Source: Planctomycetota bacterium (GTDB taxonomy: Bacteria; Planctomycetota; SZUA-567). Taken from it: DNA of 34,108 nucleotides. How positions within the stretch are numbered: the first letter of the stretch is position 1; each line of letters begins with the position of its first letter. The notes under the pieces were generated by a model. The model made no database searches. It was given only the letters and a program-made list of their open reading frames with translations, and was not told where the DNA came from. The stretch covers positions 1 to 34,108 of the forward strand of contig JAISXA010000230.1 of the NCBI GenBank assembly GCA_031270685.1, read 5' to 3'. Shown here one piece after another: positions 24,274 through 32,672 of the stretch. Made by a program: the position numbers and the translations under genes.

Positions 24274-25807
24274 CGCCGTCTCCCGTAACGCCCATCGCCG
24301 CGCGCGCCGCCCACCTCGCCGCGCGCGCATTGCTGGCCAGCACGATCACGCCGGCCTCCCGCAGGATTTTCGCCTGGCTTTCCCGGGTCGGATTGTCGGC
24401 GTCGGTTCCGGTGACGGAGGCGACGACGATTTTTTCTTCGCTTTCCGGCTTCGCGGCCGTGAGCGCCTCGACGGCGAGTTCGGCCTGGCGGGGATGCGAT
24501 CCGTGGCCGATAACCAGGTCCATGAGCACGACCCGCACTCCCGGGTCGCGGAGCGCGGCCGCGATGCGGTCCATTTTGAGGTCGGGCGCCATCATCGGAT
24601 GCGGCCGGCCAACGGTGAATTCGTCTTCGCCCAGGTCCAGGAAAAGGTGGCCGGAGAACGCGTCCGAGCCGCCGATTTTTTCATATCCAGGCGCGGAAAG
24701 ATTGGACGCCCTGGGGCTGGAAAGCATTTCCCCGCAGATCAGCGCCGCCTCCTGGCACAGGGTGCCGCCGCCGAAAATGCCGTGCAGGCAGCCGCTTTTC
24801 GCCGGCGAGGGCGGGGGGGGAGCGCTTTCGGCGTCGCCGAGCGCCGCGCTCGGGCGAACGTGCCGCGCTGCCTTTACCGCCAGTTCCTCGAGGTCTCGGG
24901 CCGCCGCGACGCCGGCCTTCTCCTCAGCGGAATACTCGTCGGCGCCGAGGTAATGGACGAAGGCGGGTTTGCCGATTTCGCGGATCCGCGCCAACAGCTT
25001 TTTTCGCGTCTCGCGACCGGGAGGTTTTCCGAGGATGACGAGCGCCTCGACGGTCGGATCCTTGCCCAGCCTGTTCAGTGCGGCCAGCGCGGTGATTCCG
25101 CCGACATCGTCCTTGAGGTCGCGGCCGCCGGCGCCGTAGGCCTGGCCGATGCCCACGCCCATGCGCTCCAGAAGACAAGTCACTTCCTGCAGGCCGGTTC
25201 CGGATGCGCCGACGACGCCGACCGGCCCTTTGCGCACGCGGTTGGCGAAAGCTAGCGGCGTGCCGTCGATGATCGCGGTGCCGCAATCGGGCCCCATGAC
25301 CAGGAGCCCCTTCCGGTCCGCCAGCCGCTTGAGCGCGAGTTCGTCGGCGAGCGAGATATTGTCGCTGTAAAGCATCACATCCATGCCGAGGGCAAGCGCC
25401 TCGGCCGCCTCGTAACGGGCGAAATCCCCGGCGACCGACACCAGGGCGATGTTGAGGCCGGCGTCGGCCCGTTTGGCCTGCCGGAGGGTCGCCGGCGTCT
25501 CCTCGCCGACGCCGCCGCTTTTGCGGCGCTCAGGTTCCGCGTCGAGCAGTTGCAGCGCCAGTGCGGCGGCGGCGTCCACCCCGGCGGCATCGCCCTTGAT
25601 GGCGATCGCGAGGTCGTTCGGGGCGGCGGCGGCGATCTCCGGCGTCATGAGCCCGGAAGCGGCGAACAGGTCCTTGTTGCGGTCGGTCGCCATCATCGCG
25701 GAGACCGCCTCGACGCCGCCGCTCCTGGAAGCCTGCGCGGACAACCGCATCAGGAAAATGGAGTCCCGGTAGCTGTCCCTCTTTATTACAGCGAAAACTC
25801 GCGACAT
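24263..25807 (-). CDS. fdrA: FdrA-like protein, oxamate carbamoyltransferase subunit AllF
   Basis: The 514-residue protein resembles FdrA (555 residues in E. coli) and the acyl-CoA synthetase alpha-type fold. It has LVMGPDCGTAIIDGTPLAFA, the loop VGVVGASGTGLQEVTCLLER and GQAYGAGGRDLKDDVGG. In E. coli FdrA (AllF) is part of the oxamate carbamoyltransferase complex with AllG and AllH. ATG 25807 follows GAGGAG by five bases. The gene overlaps allG and is preceded by allantoinase copy 2, in one transcription unit. It is about 40 residues shorter than the E. coli protein. Confidence 0.9.
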   Translation of the reverse strand: MSRVFAVIKRDSYRDSIFLMRLSAQASRSGGVEAVSAMMATDRNKDLFAASGLMTPEIAAAAPNDLAIAIKGDAAGVDAAAALALQLLDAEPERRKSGGVGEETPATLRQAKRADAGLNIALVSVAGDFARYEAAEALALGMDVMLYSDNISLADELALKRLADRKGLLVMGPDCGTAIIDGTPLAFANRVRKGPVGVVGASGTGLQEVTCLLERMGVGIGQAYGAGGRDLKDDVGGITALAALNRLGKDPTVEALVILGKPPGRETRKKLLARIREIGKPAFVHYLGADEYSAEEKAGVAAARDLEELAVKAARHVRPSAALGDAESAPPPPSPAKSGCLHGIFGGGTLCQEAALICGEMLSSPRASNLSAPGYEKIGGSDAFSGHLFLDLGEDEFTVGRPHPMMAPDLKMDRIAAALRDPGVRVVLMDLVIGHGSHPRQAELAVEALTAAKPESEEKIVVASVTGTDADNPTRESQAKILREAGVIVLASNARAARWAARAAMGVTGDGDDQ

Positions 25808-25835
25808 GACCACTCCTCAAGTTTCAAGTCGCCGA

Positions 25836-27206
25836 TCAGCGATTATTGATGGGTCTGACGAACTTGCCGAACCCCGGTTCGACCTCGACTACGTTTTTCA
25901 CCCCGTCGTAGACCTTGACGCCGCGAACGTATGTCCCGAGGATCCGGCCGCGGATCCTCCGCCCCTCGAAGGGCGTCGCCTTTTCCCTGCTTTTGCCGAG
26001 CGAGCGCTCCCAGCTCCAGGTCCATTCCGCGTCCGGATCGACGACGACCAGGTCGGCGTCGGAGCCGACGCCGATCACGCCTTTCCGCGGATACAGTTCG
26101 AAGCGGCGGGCCGTGTTCGTCGCCAGAAGGCGCGCCAACCGCTCGGCCGGCAGGCCGCGCCGGTTGAATCCGGCGTCGAGCATGAGCGGGAAGGCGAGGT
26201 CGATGCCGGAAAGTCCGGGGGGCGATTCCCACAACGGCAAATCCCGGTCCTCGTCCAGGTACGGCGAGTGGTCGGAGGCGACCATCTGGATGTCGCCGTC
26301 CATGATCATCTTCCACAGCGCCTCCCGGTTCGCCTGGTCGCGGATAGGCGGGTTGCATTTGGCACGCGCGCCGCAACGGTCGAGGTCGCTGTCGTCCAGG
26401 GTCAGGTAGCTGTGGCAGGTCTCGACCGTGAAATCCGCCCCGCGTTCGCGGTAGAACCTCATGACGGCGGCGGTTTTGGCGGAGGAGAGGTGGCAGATGT
26501 GCATCCGGGCGCCGCTTTCCCGCGCGAAGAGGAGCGCCCGCTGTACCGCCTCGATCTCGGCGACGTCGGGGCGCGAGTCGAGGTGCGCCCGGCCGTCCTG
26601 TCGCCCCTCCCTGGTGAATGCTTCGCAGCAGTTGTCGATGATGTCGTGGTTTTCCGCATGCACGCCCACCAGGCCGTCGAAGCCGGCGACGTCGCGGAGC
26701 GCGCGCAGGAAGTCGTAGTCGCCCATGCGCGGGCTGTCGGGATCGGTCGAAAGGAAGACCTTGAACGCAACCGCGCCGAGGTCGTGCATTTCGCGGTAAT
26801 GCCCTTCGGCGTACGTGTTCATCCCCGCCCAGAACGCGAAGTCGACGTGCGACTTCTTCGCGGCGATCCCCATCTTGAGGACGAAAGCCGCCTTGTCGAC
26901 GGTGAGGGGTATGGACAGGGGCATTTCCATGACCGTGGTCACGCCGCCGGCGGCGGCCTGTCGCGAACCGCTCTCCCAATCCTCGCGGTGGGTGTTGGGA
27001 CCGGGTTCCTTGAAATGAACGTGCGGATCGATCATGCCGGGAAACAGCATCATGCCGCCGAGATCGATATCGCGGTCCGCCTCCGCATGAACCGCCTTGT
27101 CGGCCAAGAAGAGAACGCGCCCGCCCTTGACGCCGACGGCGAGCGCCTGGACGCGGTCCTCGAGGACCACGCGGTCGCAGCGCAGGATCAAATCGCATTT
27201 TTCCAT
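25836..27206 (-). CDS. Allantoinase-like cyclic amidohydrolase, copy 2
   Basis: The 456-residue amidohydrolase has all metal ligands of the allantoinase/dihydropyrimidinase group: IDPHVHFKEPGP (His62, His64), lysine in AVAFKVF, HAEN, HICHLSSA and SDHSPY. EMPLSIPLTVDKA matches the allantoinase region EMPLNQLPATVDRA well. It should open a ureide ring, most likely allantoin. The paralogue at 17054 is clearly diverged (for example HCED against HAEN), so one of the two may act on another cyclic ureide such as a hydantoin. The start is ATG 27206 after AAAGGA; an upstream in-frame ATG at 27221 has no such site. It lies between the permease and fdrA. Confidence 0.85.
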   Translation of the reverse strand: MEKCDLILRCDRVVLEDRVQALAVGVKGGRVLFLADKAVHAEADRDIDLGGMMLFPGMIDPHVHFKEPGPNTHREDWESGSRQAAAGGVTTVMEMPLSIPLTVDKAAFVLKMGIAAKKSHVDFAFWAGMNTYAEGHYREMHDLGAVAFKVFLSTDPDSPRMGDYDFLRALRDVAGFDGLVGVHAENHDIIDNCCEAFTREGRQDGRAHLDSRPDVAEIEAVQRALLFARESGARMHICHLSSAKTAAVMRFYRERGADFTVETCHSYLTLDDSDLDRCGARAKCNPPIRDQANREALWKMIMDGDIQMVASDHSPYLDEDRDLPLWESPPGLSGIDLAFPLMLDAGFNRRGLPAERLARLLATNTARRFELYPRKGVIGVGSDADLVVVDPDAEWTWSWERSLGKSREKATPFEGRRIRGRILGTYVRGVKVYDGVKNVVEVEPGFGKFVRPINNR

Positions 27207-27225
27207 GGCCGATCCTTTCAATAGA

Positions 27226-28812
27226 TCACCCGAACGCCATCACCAGCGCGCCGATCACGGCGGCGCTGGCCACGGACGCCCCGAGCAGGCGGCGGATGAC
27301 CACGCCTTCCTGGCCGACCACCCCCGCGGTGGTCGCGCCGAGCATCACCTTGGACGGGGAGATGATGCAGCCGAGCGCGCCGCCGCTGGTCTGCGCGGCC
27401 AGGATGACCGCGACGTCGAAGCCGGTGAGGGTGGCGGTGGCATATTGGAACTGTCCGAAAAGGACGTTCGAACTGACGTTGGACGACGACATGAACGCGC
27501 CGAGCACGCCGACGAGCGGCGACAGCGCCCCGTACCATGAACCGGTCAGGTTCGCGGCCGAGGCGGCGAGGACGGCGGTTTGGCCGCTGCCGCCCATGAT
27601 CTTGCTCATGCCGATGAGGAGGATCACGGACAGCGCGGCGGGAAGCGCCTTTTTCCAAGTCGCGGCGCAGGCCGCGCGGATCCCGTTGCCGGGGAGCAGA
27701 TCTTTGCCATGATAGTACAACCCGGCCGTGACCGCCGAAAGCAGCAGGAAGAAGCCGGAGTGGGTAAGCCAGGCGATGGGGGAATGATACGCCGATCCCT
27801 CGCTCGCGAATCCTAGGCCGGTCGTGGAGGGTGCGAACGCGAAGCCGGTGGTGAATCGCCCGAGAGCCGATTTCACCGGTCCGACCAGGAGAACCAACAG
27901 GGTAATGACGGTGAGCGCGTAGTATGGGAGCATCGCCTGGTGCAAACTCATGGCGGCGGGTTCTGCGAGGTCGCCGGACTTTTCGCCTTCCACGATCGGG
28001 CTGTCGTCCTCGCGGCCGCCGGCGTACCTTGGCAGTCGGGCGAGAAGGAACGCGAGACCGAGGGCCGCCGTCGTCGGGATGACTGTGGAAAGCGAGGGCA
28101 GGACGCGGGTCAGAAGCATCTGCCCGCCGCCCATGACCAGTCCGAACGGGAGGATCGCCGGGAGGCCGTGGCGGACACCGCGAGCGCCGTCGTAGAACCA
28201 GCAGATGAAGAAGCCGGCCAGAACATTCATGGCGAAGAGGAACAAGCCCGCCCAGAACGCCGCCGAAAGCCAGATTCCGGCCGGCAGGTCCGCCTGCTGC
28301 ACCAGGGCGTCCCAGGCCAGGGCGAGGGTGCCGAAAGTGTTCGCCCAGCCGTGTCCCATGAGGGGGATGGCCACCGCCCACACCGGTTTGACGCCGATGG
28401 CGATGAGGAGCGGCGCGGTGACCGCAATCGGCACGCCGAAGCCGGACGGCCCCTGCAGGAAGCTGGCGAAGCACCAGCCGAGGGTAAGCGCCTGAAGCAG
28501 CCGGTCCGGAATGAGACGGGTCAGTCCGCGGCGGATCGCCGGGAAGGCGCCGGCCTGGAGGCTGATTTCATAGATAAGGATCGCGGGGAAGATGACGATG
28601 ATGATGGAGACGCTGTTCCACAGCCCCCTTAGGGCGTCAAACGCGATGTGTCCAGCCGACGCCCGGTAGAAGAGGAGGGCGATGGCGGCCGCGAGGGCGA
28701 TGCCGACGACCGAGGCGTGGACCGCCGTCCACTTGAAGCCGATAAGGAGGACGACGAGCGCGACGATCGGCACGGCTGCGGCGAGAGTGAGGAGCGGCGT
28801 CGCTTGGAGCAT
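27226..28812 (-). CDS. LctP-family permease (L-lactate/glycolate permease type)
   Basis: The 528-residue protein is almost entirely hydrophobic with about a dozen or more spans. It carries family stretches such as LQGPSGFGVPIAVTAPLL, MGHGWANTFGTLALAWDAL and MSSSNVSSNVLFGQFQY. LctP proteins move lactate or glycolate with protons. In this operon the natural small acids are oxamate, glyoxylate and ureidoglycolate. Oxamate, a close mimic of pyruvate and lactate, is the end product to be disposed of, so export or exchange of oxamate is a reasonable inference. The start is ATG 28812 after AAGGGG. The track ORF's extra 98 N-terminal residues are encoded by repeats A3 and B3 and are spurious. Confidence 0.88.
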   Translation of the reverse strand: MLQATPLLTLAAAVPIVALVVLLIGFKWTAVHASVVGIALAAAIALLFYRASAGHIAFDALRGLWNSVSIIIVIFPAILIYEISLQAGAFPAIRRGLTRLIPDRLLQALTLGWCFASFLQGPSGFGVPIAVTAPLLIAIGVKPVWAVAIPLMGHGWANTFGTLALAWDALVQQADLPAGIWLSAAFWAGLFLFAMNVLAGFFICWFYDGARGVRHGLPAILPFGLVMGGGQMLLTRVLPSLSTVIPTTAALGLAFLLARLPRYAGGREDDSPIVEGEKSGDLAEPAAMSLHQAMLPYYALTVITLLVLLVGPVKSALGRFTTGFAFAPSTTGLGFASEGSAYHSPIAWLTHSGFFLLLSAVTAGLYYHGKDLLPGNGIRAACAATWKKALPAALSVILLIGMSKIMGGSGQTAVLAASAANLTGSWYGALSPLVGVLGAFMSSSNVSSNVLFGQFQYATATLTGFDVAVILAAQTSGGALGCIISPSKVMLGATTAGVVGQEGVVIRRLLGASVASAAVIGALVMAFG

Positions 28813-28853
28813 GTCCCCTTCTTCCGTTTCTTTCTCTTGTCGGCGATAGAACC

Positions 28854-28947
28854 GGATTTTTGCAACGTGGGCATTCACACCGCCGAATTCCCGCTTTGTA
28901 AAAATCGCGTTCCTTGCGGCACAAGCGTTTTTACTTTTTGCGAAGTG
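28854..28947 (+). repeat. Family B repeat, copy B3, interrupted by repeat A3
   Basis: The left part of a B element is recognisable (GCATTCACACCGCCGAATTC, then TCCTTGCGGCACAAGCGTTT) and runs into TTTTTGCGAAGTG, the start of the right B hairpin. There repeat A3 begins directly. After A3, AAACTCCAG (29090-29098) is the exact reverse complement of the B terminus CTGGAGTTT, so the B copy seems to continue on the far side. The left stem is degraded compared with B1 and B2. Confidence 0.75.
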
Positions 28948-29090
28948 GTCGACTTTTAAAGGAAATCGGGCCAACCGCCGCCCGATTTCCTTTAAAGATT
29001 CAACCGCTTTCGTTTCAATGGGTTGTTTTTTCGTCAACTCGAACCAAACCCGCGACGTTGCAAAAAAACGTAGTTGAAACGAACGCCCTA
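28948..29090 (+). repeat. Family A repeat, truncated copy A3, nested in B3
   Basis: It starts with GTCGACTTTTAAAGGAAATC and keeps the left hairpin and the internal inverted repeat TTCGTTTCAA/TTGAAACGAA. It stops after GAACGCCCT, so the right hairpin and terminal repeat found in A1 and A2 are missing. It is in the same orientation as A1 and lies between the LivF-like gene and the permease gene. Confidence 0.82.
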
Positions 29091-29122
29091 AACTCCAGTT
29101 ATTCATTCAATGCGCTTCGGTC

Positions 29123-29854
29123 TCACGCCCGCGCTTCGGAAATCTCCCCCAGATACGCCTTTTGCACCCGGTCGTCCAGAAGCAGGCGCGACGATTTGTC
29201 GTTCACCACCACCTTGCCGGTGGACATGACGTAGGCGTGGCGCGACACGCGCAGCGCCATGCGCGAATTCTGTTCCACCAGGATGACGCTCACGCCCTGC
29301 CGGTTGATGTCCACGATCGCGCGGGCGATCTCCTGGACGAACTTGGGCGCGACGCCCAGCGACGGCTCGTCCATGATGAGCAGCTTCGGGTCGGCCATCA
29401 TGCCCCGACCGATCACCATCATCTGCTGTTCGCCGCCGGACATGGTACCGGCAGCTTGGTGGAAACGCTCCTTGAGACGCGGGAACAGCGTGACGACCCG
29501 GTCGATGGAGGCGGCGATCTTCGACTTGTCGCGGCGGAGGAAAGCGCCCATGAGCAGGTTGTCGCGCACAGTCATGAGCGGGAACACGCGCCGCCCCTCC
29601 GGCACCATTGTTACGCCCCGCTCGACGATGGCGTCGGTGGCGAGCCTGTCGATGCGGTCGCCGTTGAACCAGATCTCCCCGGAGGAGATGGGCGTCAGGC
29701 CGGTGATGGCCCGCAGGGTCGAGGTCTTTCCCGCGCCGTTGGAGCCGATAAGGGAAATGGTCTCACCTTCATCCATGCCGATGGAGACGCTTTTCACCGC
29801 CAACACGCGGTCGTACTTGACCGTAATGTTCCTGGTTTCGAAATAGCGGGTCAT
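29123..29854 (-). CDS. Branched-chain-amino-acid-type ABC importer ATPase (LivF)
   Basis: The 243-residue ATPase has Walker A GSNGAGKTS (about 38-46), the Q-loop region GVTMVPEGRRVFPLMTVRDN typical of LivF, the signature TMSGGEQQMMVIGRGMM and Walker B LLIMDEPSLGVAP. It is the last gene of the five-gene importer operon and overlaps livG by four bases. The substrate of the importer is open. Liv-type systems also carry urea, amides and other ureide-like compounds, so allantoin or allantoate uptake is plausible given the downstream genes. Confidence 0.92.
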   Translation of the reverse strand: MTRYFETRNITVKYDRVLAVKSVSIGMDEGETISLIGSNGAGKTSTLRAITGLTPISSGEIWFNGDRIDRLATDAIVERGVTMVPEGRRVFPLMTVRDNLLMGAFLRRDKSKIAASIDRVVTLFPRLKERFHQAAGTMSGGEQQMMVIGRGMMADPKLLIMDEPSLGVAPKFVQEIARAIVDINRQGVSVILVEQNSRMALRVSRHAYVMSTGKVVVNDKSSRLLLDDRVQKAYLGEISEARA

Positions 29855-30627
29855 ATGCCGAGCTCCTCGTCCTCGCGCCCCAGGTACGCCTCGATCACCG
29901 CCTCGTTCTCCTGGATTTCGGAGGGGGCGCCTTCCGCGATCATTTCGCCGAAGTTGAGGACGACAATGCGGTCGCTGACCTTCATCACCGCCGGCATGTC
30001 GTGTTCGACCAGGAGCACGGTGATGCCGCGACCCCGGATGCCGCGCACCATGCCGAGAGCGCTTTCCGTCTCCTCGGCGTTCATGCCGGCGAAGGGCTCG
30101 TCCAGGAGCAGGATCTTGGGGGCGGCGGCCATGCCCATCGCCATGCCGAGCGCTCGGAGGTGGCCGTGGGGGAGATTTTTCGCCGCCTCGTCCCTCATCT
30201 GTCCGATGCCGAGGAAGTCGATGATTTCCTCGGCGCTCCTGCGGAAGCCCGCCTCGTCGTCGCGCGCGACCCTGGTGCCCAGGAAGAAGCCGATCAGGGA
30301 CGCCTTGCTATGCAGATGGTGGGCCACCACCACATTGTCGAGCACGGTCATGTCGCGGAATATCGTCGTTTCCTGGAAGGTGCGGATCACGCCCTTCCGC
30401 GCGACGACGTGCGGCTTCTGCGAGGTGATGTCCTCGCCCCGGAACACCACCTTCCCGGAGGTGGCGGGCAGGAACGAGGAGATCAGCTTGAACAGCGTGC
30501 TCTTTCCCGCCCCGTTGGGGCCGATGACCGAGAGTATCTCGCCCTCGTGGACGTCGAAAGAGACGTTGTTGACCGCCGCCAATCCTCCAAAGCGTTTCGT
30601 CAGCTTGACCACTTCCATGATAGCCAT
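29851..30627 (-). CDS. Branched-chain-amino-acid-type ABC importer ATPase (LivG)
   Basis: The 258-residue ATPase has Walker A GPNGAGKST (about 37-45), the LivG-type GVIRTFQETTIFRDMTVLDN, and Walker B ILLLDEPFAGMN with a distal LLVEHDM. The signature region reads LPHGHLRALGMAMGM rather than the common LPYGQQRRLEIARAL. The signature glycine is kept, and HGH-type variants are known in related importers. The start ATG directly follows the livM stop, so the genes are tightly coupled. It pairs with LivF to drive transport. Confidence 0.92.
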   Translation of the reverse strand: MAIMEVVKLTKRFGGLAAVNNVSFDVHEGEILSVIGPNGAGKSTLFKLISSFLPATSGKVVFRGEDITSQKPHVVARKGVIRTFQETTIFRDMTVLDNVVVAHHLHSKASLIGFFLGTRVARDDEAGFRRSAEEIIDFLGIGQMRDEAAKNLPHGHLRALGMAMGMAAAPKILLLDEPFAGMNAEETESALGMVRGIRGRGITVLLVEHDMPAVMKVSDRIVVLNFGEMIAEGAPSEIQENEAVIEAYLGREDEELGI

Positions 30628-31632
30628 TTAGATATCCCCTCCGGACGCTGGCCGGGACGGCGTTTTCGGCGGCAGGAATTTCGGCAGTCTGATGGATAGA
30701 AGTCCGTTGGGAAGCCACAGCATCACGCCGATCATGAGCAGGGCGTACAGGAGCGGCTGGTATTCCTTGAACCCCTGGAGAACCTCGAAGCCCATGTACA
30801 GGATGAAGGTGCCGACGAGCGGGCCGAAAACAAAGCCCAGGCCGCCGATGAAGCAGTACAGCAGGAAGTAGGTCGAATCCTGCACCGCGAAAGTTGCGGG
30901 ATAGATGCTCTGCTGCATGACGACGAAGAACGCGCCGCCGACGCCGGCGAAAAAGGTGCATATCGCGAAGGCGATGACGCGCAGCATCGGGACGTTGACG
31001 CCGAACGAGGAGGCGAGATCCTCGTTCTGTTGCAGGGAGCGGAACAGCCAGCCGAGGCGGCTGTTCACGACGCGGTGGATGACGGCGTAGGTGACGACGA
31101 GCAGGACCGCGCCGAGATAAAACAGCGCACGGTGCTTGTTCAACGTGGCGAAGTCGGGGATGACGGTAACGCCGAAGATCGACAGTTCGCCGGGCAGCGG
31201 AATGTTGAGAATGCCGTTGGGGCCGTTGGTGACCGCCTTGAGACTTTGCGCGGCGAGGCGGGCGGTTTCGGTGAGGCTGAGGGTGATCATCGAGAAATAC
31301 ACGCCTTTGAGCCGCAGCAGGGGCAGGCCGATTAGCATTCCGACGAGCATGCTCGCCAATCCGGCGAAGGGCATGGCGATCCAGAACGACAATCCCCATT
31401 TGGTGACGGCTATGGCCGCCGCGTATCCGCCTATTAGCGCGAACGCGCCCTGGCCGATGTTGATGCGGCCGATATAGAAGATGAGCCACACCCCGGCGCA
31501 GATGACCGCCAGCCCCGAGGCGGTGGTGACCACGCCGAGATAATAGTTGCGGCCGGCGCAGAGCCATGGCACGCCGATGAGGTAAAGCGCTATCGCCACG
31601 GCGGCGAGCGTTATTTTCCGGTTGCGGGTCAT
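30628..31632 (-). CDS. Branched-chain-amino-acid-type ABC importer permease (LivM)
   Basis: The 334-residue membrane protein has the LivM pattern of about eight to ten spans. It includes GRINIGQGAFALIGGYAAA, the helix MLIGLPLLRLKGVYFSMITL and the family stretch GLGFVFGPLVGTFILY. The start is ATG 31632, eight bases after AGGA. ATG 31641 and TTG 31650 are also in frame. A palindromic GC stem (CGCCGCGCGCGGCG) lies between livH and this gene. It forms the inner-membrane channel with LivH. Confidence 0.9.
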   Translation of the reverse strand: MTRNRKITLAAVAIALYLIGVPWLCAGRNYYLGVVTTASGLAVICAGVWLIFYIGRINIGQGAFALIGGYAAAIAVTKWGLSFWIAMPFAGLASMLVGMLIGLPLLRLKGVYFSMITLSLTETARLAAQSLKAVTNGPNGILNIPLPGELSIFGVTVIPDFATLNKHRALFYLGAVLLVVTYAVIHRVVNSRLGWLFRSLQQNEDLASSFGVNVPMLRVIAFAICTFFAGVGGAFFVVMQQSIYPATFAVQDSTYFLLYCFIGGLGFVFGPLVGTFILYMGFEVLQGFKEYQPLLYALLMIGVMLWLPNGLLSIRLPKFLPPKTPSRPASGGDI

Positions 31633-31654
31633 GGCTGTCATCCTGTCCAAAGAA

Positions 31655-31685
31655 CCCCGAAAAGCGCCGCGCGCGGCGGCCGGGG
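31655..31685 (-). other. GC-rich inverted repeat between livH and livM
   Basis: CCCCG (31655-31659) pairs with CGGGG (31681-31685) around a self-complementary CGCCGCGCGCGGCG core. It lies in the 73-base gap between the two permease genes and could tune their relative expression. Confidence 0.4.
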
Positions 31686-31705
31686 ACGCATCCGCGTTCG
31701 GGCGG

Positions 31706-32560
31706 CTATTGCCGACCCAGGAGGCCGCGCGGGCGGATTGCCAGAAAAACGATCAGGGCGACGAAAATGGCGAGATACTGGCTGCCGGACATAAAGTGCG
31801 CACCCAGGGATTCGAGCATGCCCAGGACCAGGCCGCCGATGATCGCGCCGGGGATGGCGCCCGCGCCGCCGATCATGACCATGATGAAGGCTTTGATGGA
31901 GATCCAGGTGCCCAGCCCGGAGTTGACCCCCGAGACGGAGACCAGCATGGCGCCGGCCAGCCCGGCGAGCAAGGCCGCGATCGCCCAGCCGAGCATGGAA
32001 TAGCGGGCGACGTTCACCCCCATGAGCCTCGCCGCATCCCGGTCCTGGGCCATCGCCCGGAGTCCGCGCCCCCAACGGGTATAGGTCATGAACAGGATGA
32101 AGGCGGCGATCAGGATCACCGACAGCGCGATGATGAGCGCCCGGCCGTAGGGGAGGAAAATGCCCTGGCCGATCCGGAGCACCCCGCCCGCGACCGGCGG
32201 CACGCCGCGGTGCTTTTCGCCGAAGAATATGATGAACAGGCTGTCCAGAAGCAGGGCCGAGCCGCTTGCGAGGAGCATGGTGCTTTCGTCCCGGGCGCTC
32301 CGCGCGAGAACGCGGCGGAAGAGGAGGACGTCGAACAGCACTCCCACCGCCGCCAGCGTCGCCGCGGCGGCGAAAAGGGCGACCGCGAACGGCAGTCCCA
32401 CGATCCCGTAGACGTAATAGGTGACGAAGCCGCCAAGCACGTACAGTTGGCCGTGGGCGAAGTTCATCACGTTCATCAAGGAAAATATCAGGGTCAACCC
32501 GAGGGCGATGAGGGAGTACTGCACCCCGGAATAGATGCCGTTCATCAACACCTGGCCCAT
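31706..32560 (-). CDS. Branched-chain-amino-acid-type ABC importer permease (LivH)
   Basis: The 284-residue membrane protein starts MGQVLMNGIYSGVQYSLIALGL and contains NVMNFAHGQLYVLGGFV, a signature of LivH permeases. It also has the loop YTRWGRGLRAMAQDRDAARLMGV, which contacts the ATPases. The start is ATG 32560 after GGAGAAG; the longer track ORF would add 16 residues without a ribosome binding site. It is second in the operon after the binding protein. Confidence 0.92.
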   Translation of the reverse strand: MGQVLMNGIYSGVQYSLIALGLTLIFSLMNVMNFAHGQLYVLGGFVTYYVYGIVGLPFAVALFAAAATLAAVGVLFDVLLFRRVLARSARDESTMLLASGSALLLDSLFIIFFGEKHRGVPPVAGGVLRIGQGIFLPYGRALIIALSVILIAAFILFMTYTRWGRGLRAMAQDRDAARLMGVNVARYSMLGWAIAALLAGLAGAMLVSVSGVNSGLGTWISIKAFIMVMIGGAGAIPGAIIGGLVLGMLESLGAHFMSGSQYLAIFVALIVFLAIRPRGLLGRQ

Positions 32561-32630
32561 GGTCTTCTCCGGCCGTCTTTCGCGCGTTCCATTTCCGGGA
32601 ATGCGCACCCGTCGGTTTCAGATGGGAAAA

Positions 32631-32661
32631 CCTCCGGGGCCGGCGCCGCCGGCCCCGGAGG
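32631..32661 (-). terminator. GC hairpin with T-run after the Liv-type binding protein gene
   Basis: CCTCCGGGGCCGG (32631-32643) pairs perfectly with 32649-32661 around a five-base loop. On the minus strand it comes 11 bases after the binding-protein stop and is followed by TTTTCCC. It looks like an attenuating terminator that lets the binding protein be made in excess over the permeases. The sugar binding-protein gene at 2698 has an analogous hairpin. Confidence 0.65.
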
Positions 32662-32672
32662 GGATGTCGCGT

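Noticed and set aside
28813-29106. N-terminal extension of the LctP permease ORF (ESLKEIGRRLARFPLKVD and following)
   Set aside because: It is a translation of repeats A3 and B3. The same peptide fragments appear wherever A or B occurs, and the family start is at 28812.
29851-30627. Apparent defect in the LivG signature motif (LPHGHLRAL)
   Set aside because: The signature glycine is retained and HGH-type variants occur in functional relatives. The Walker motifs are intact.
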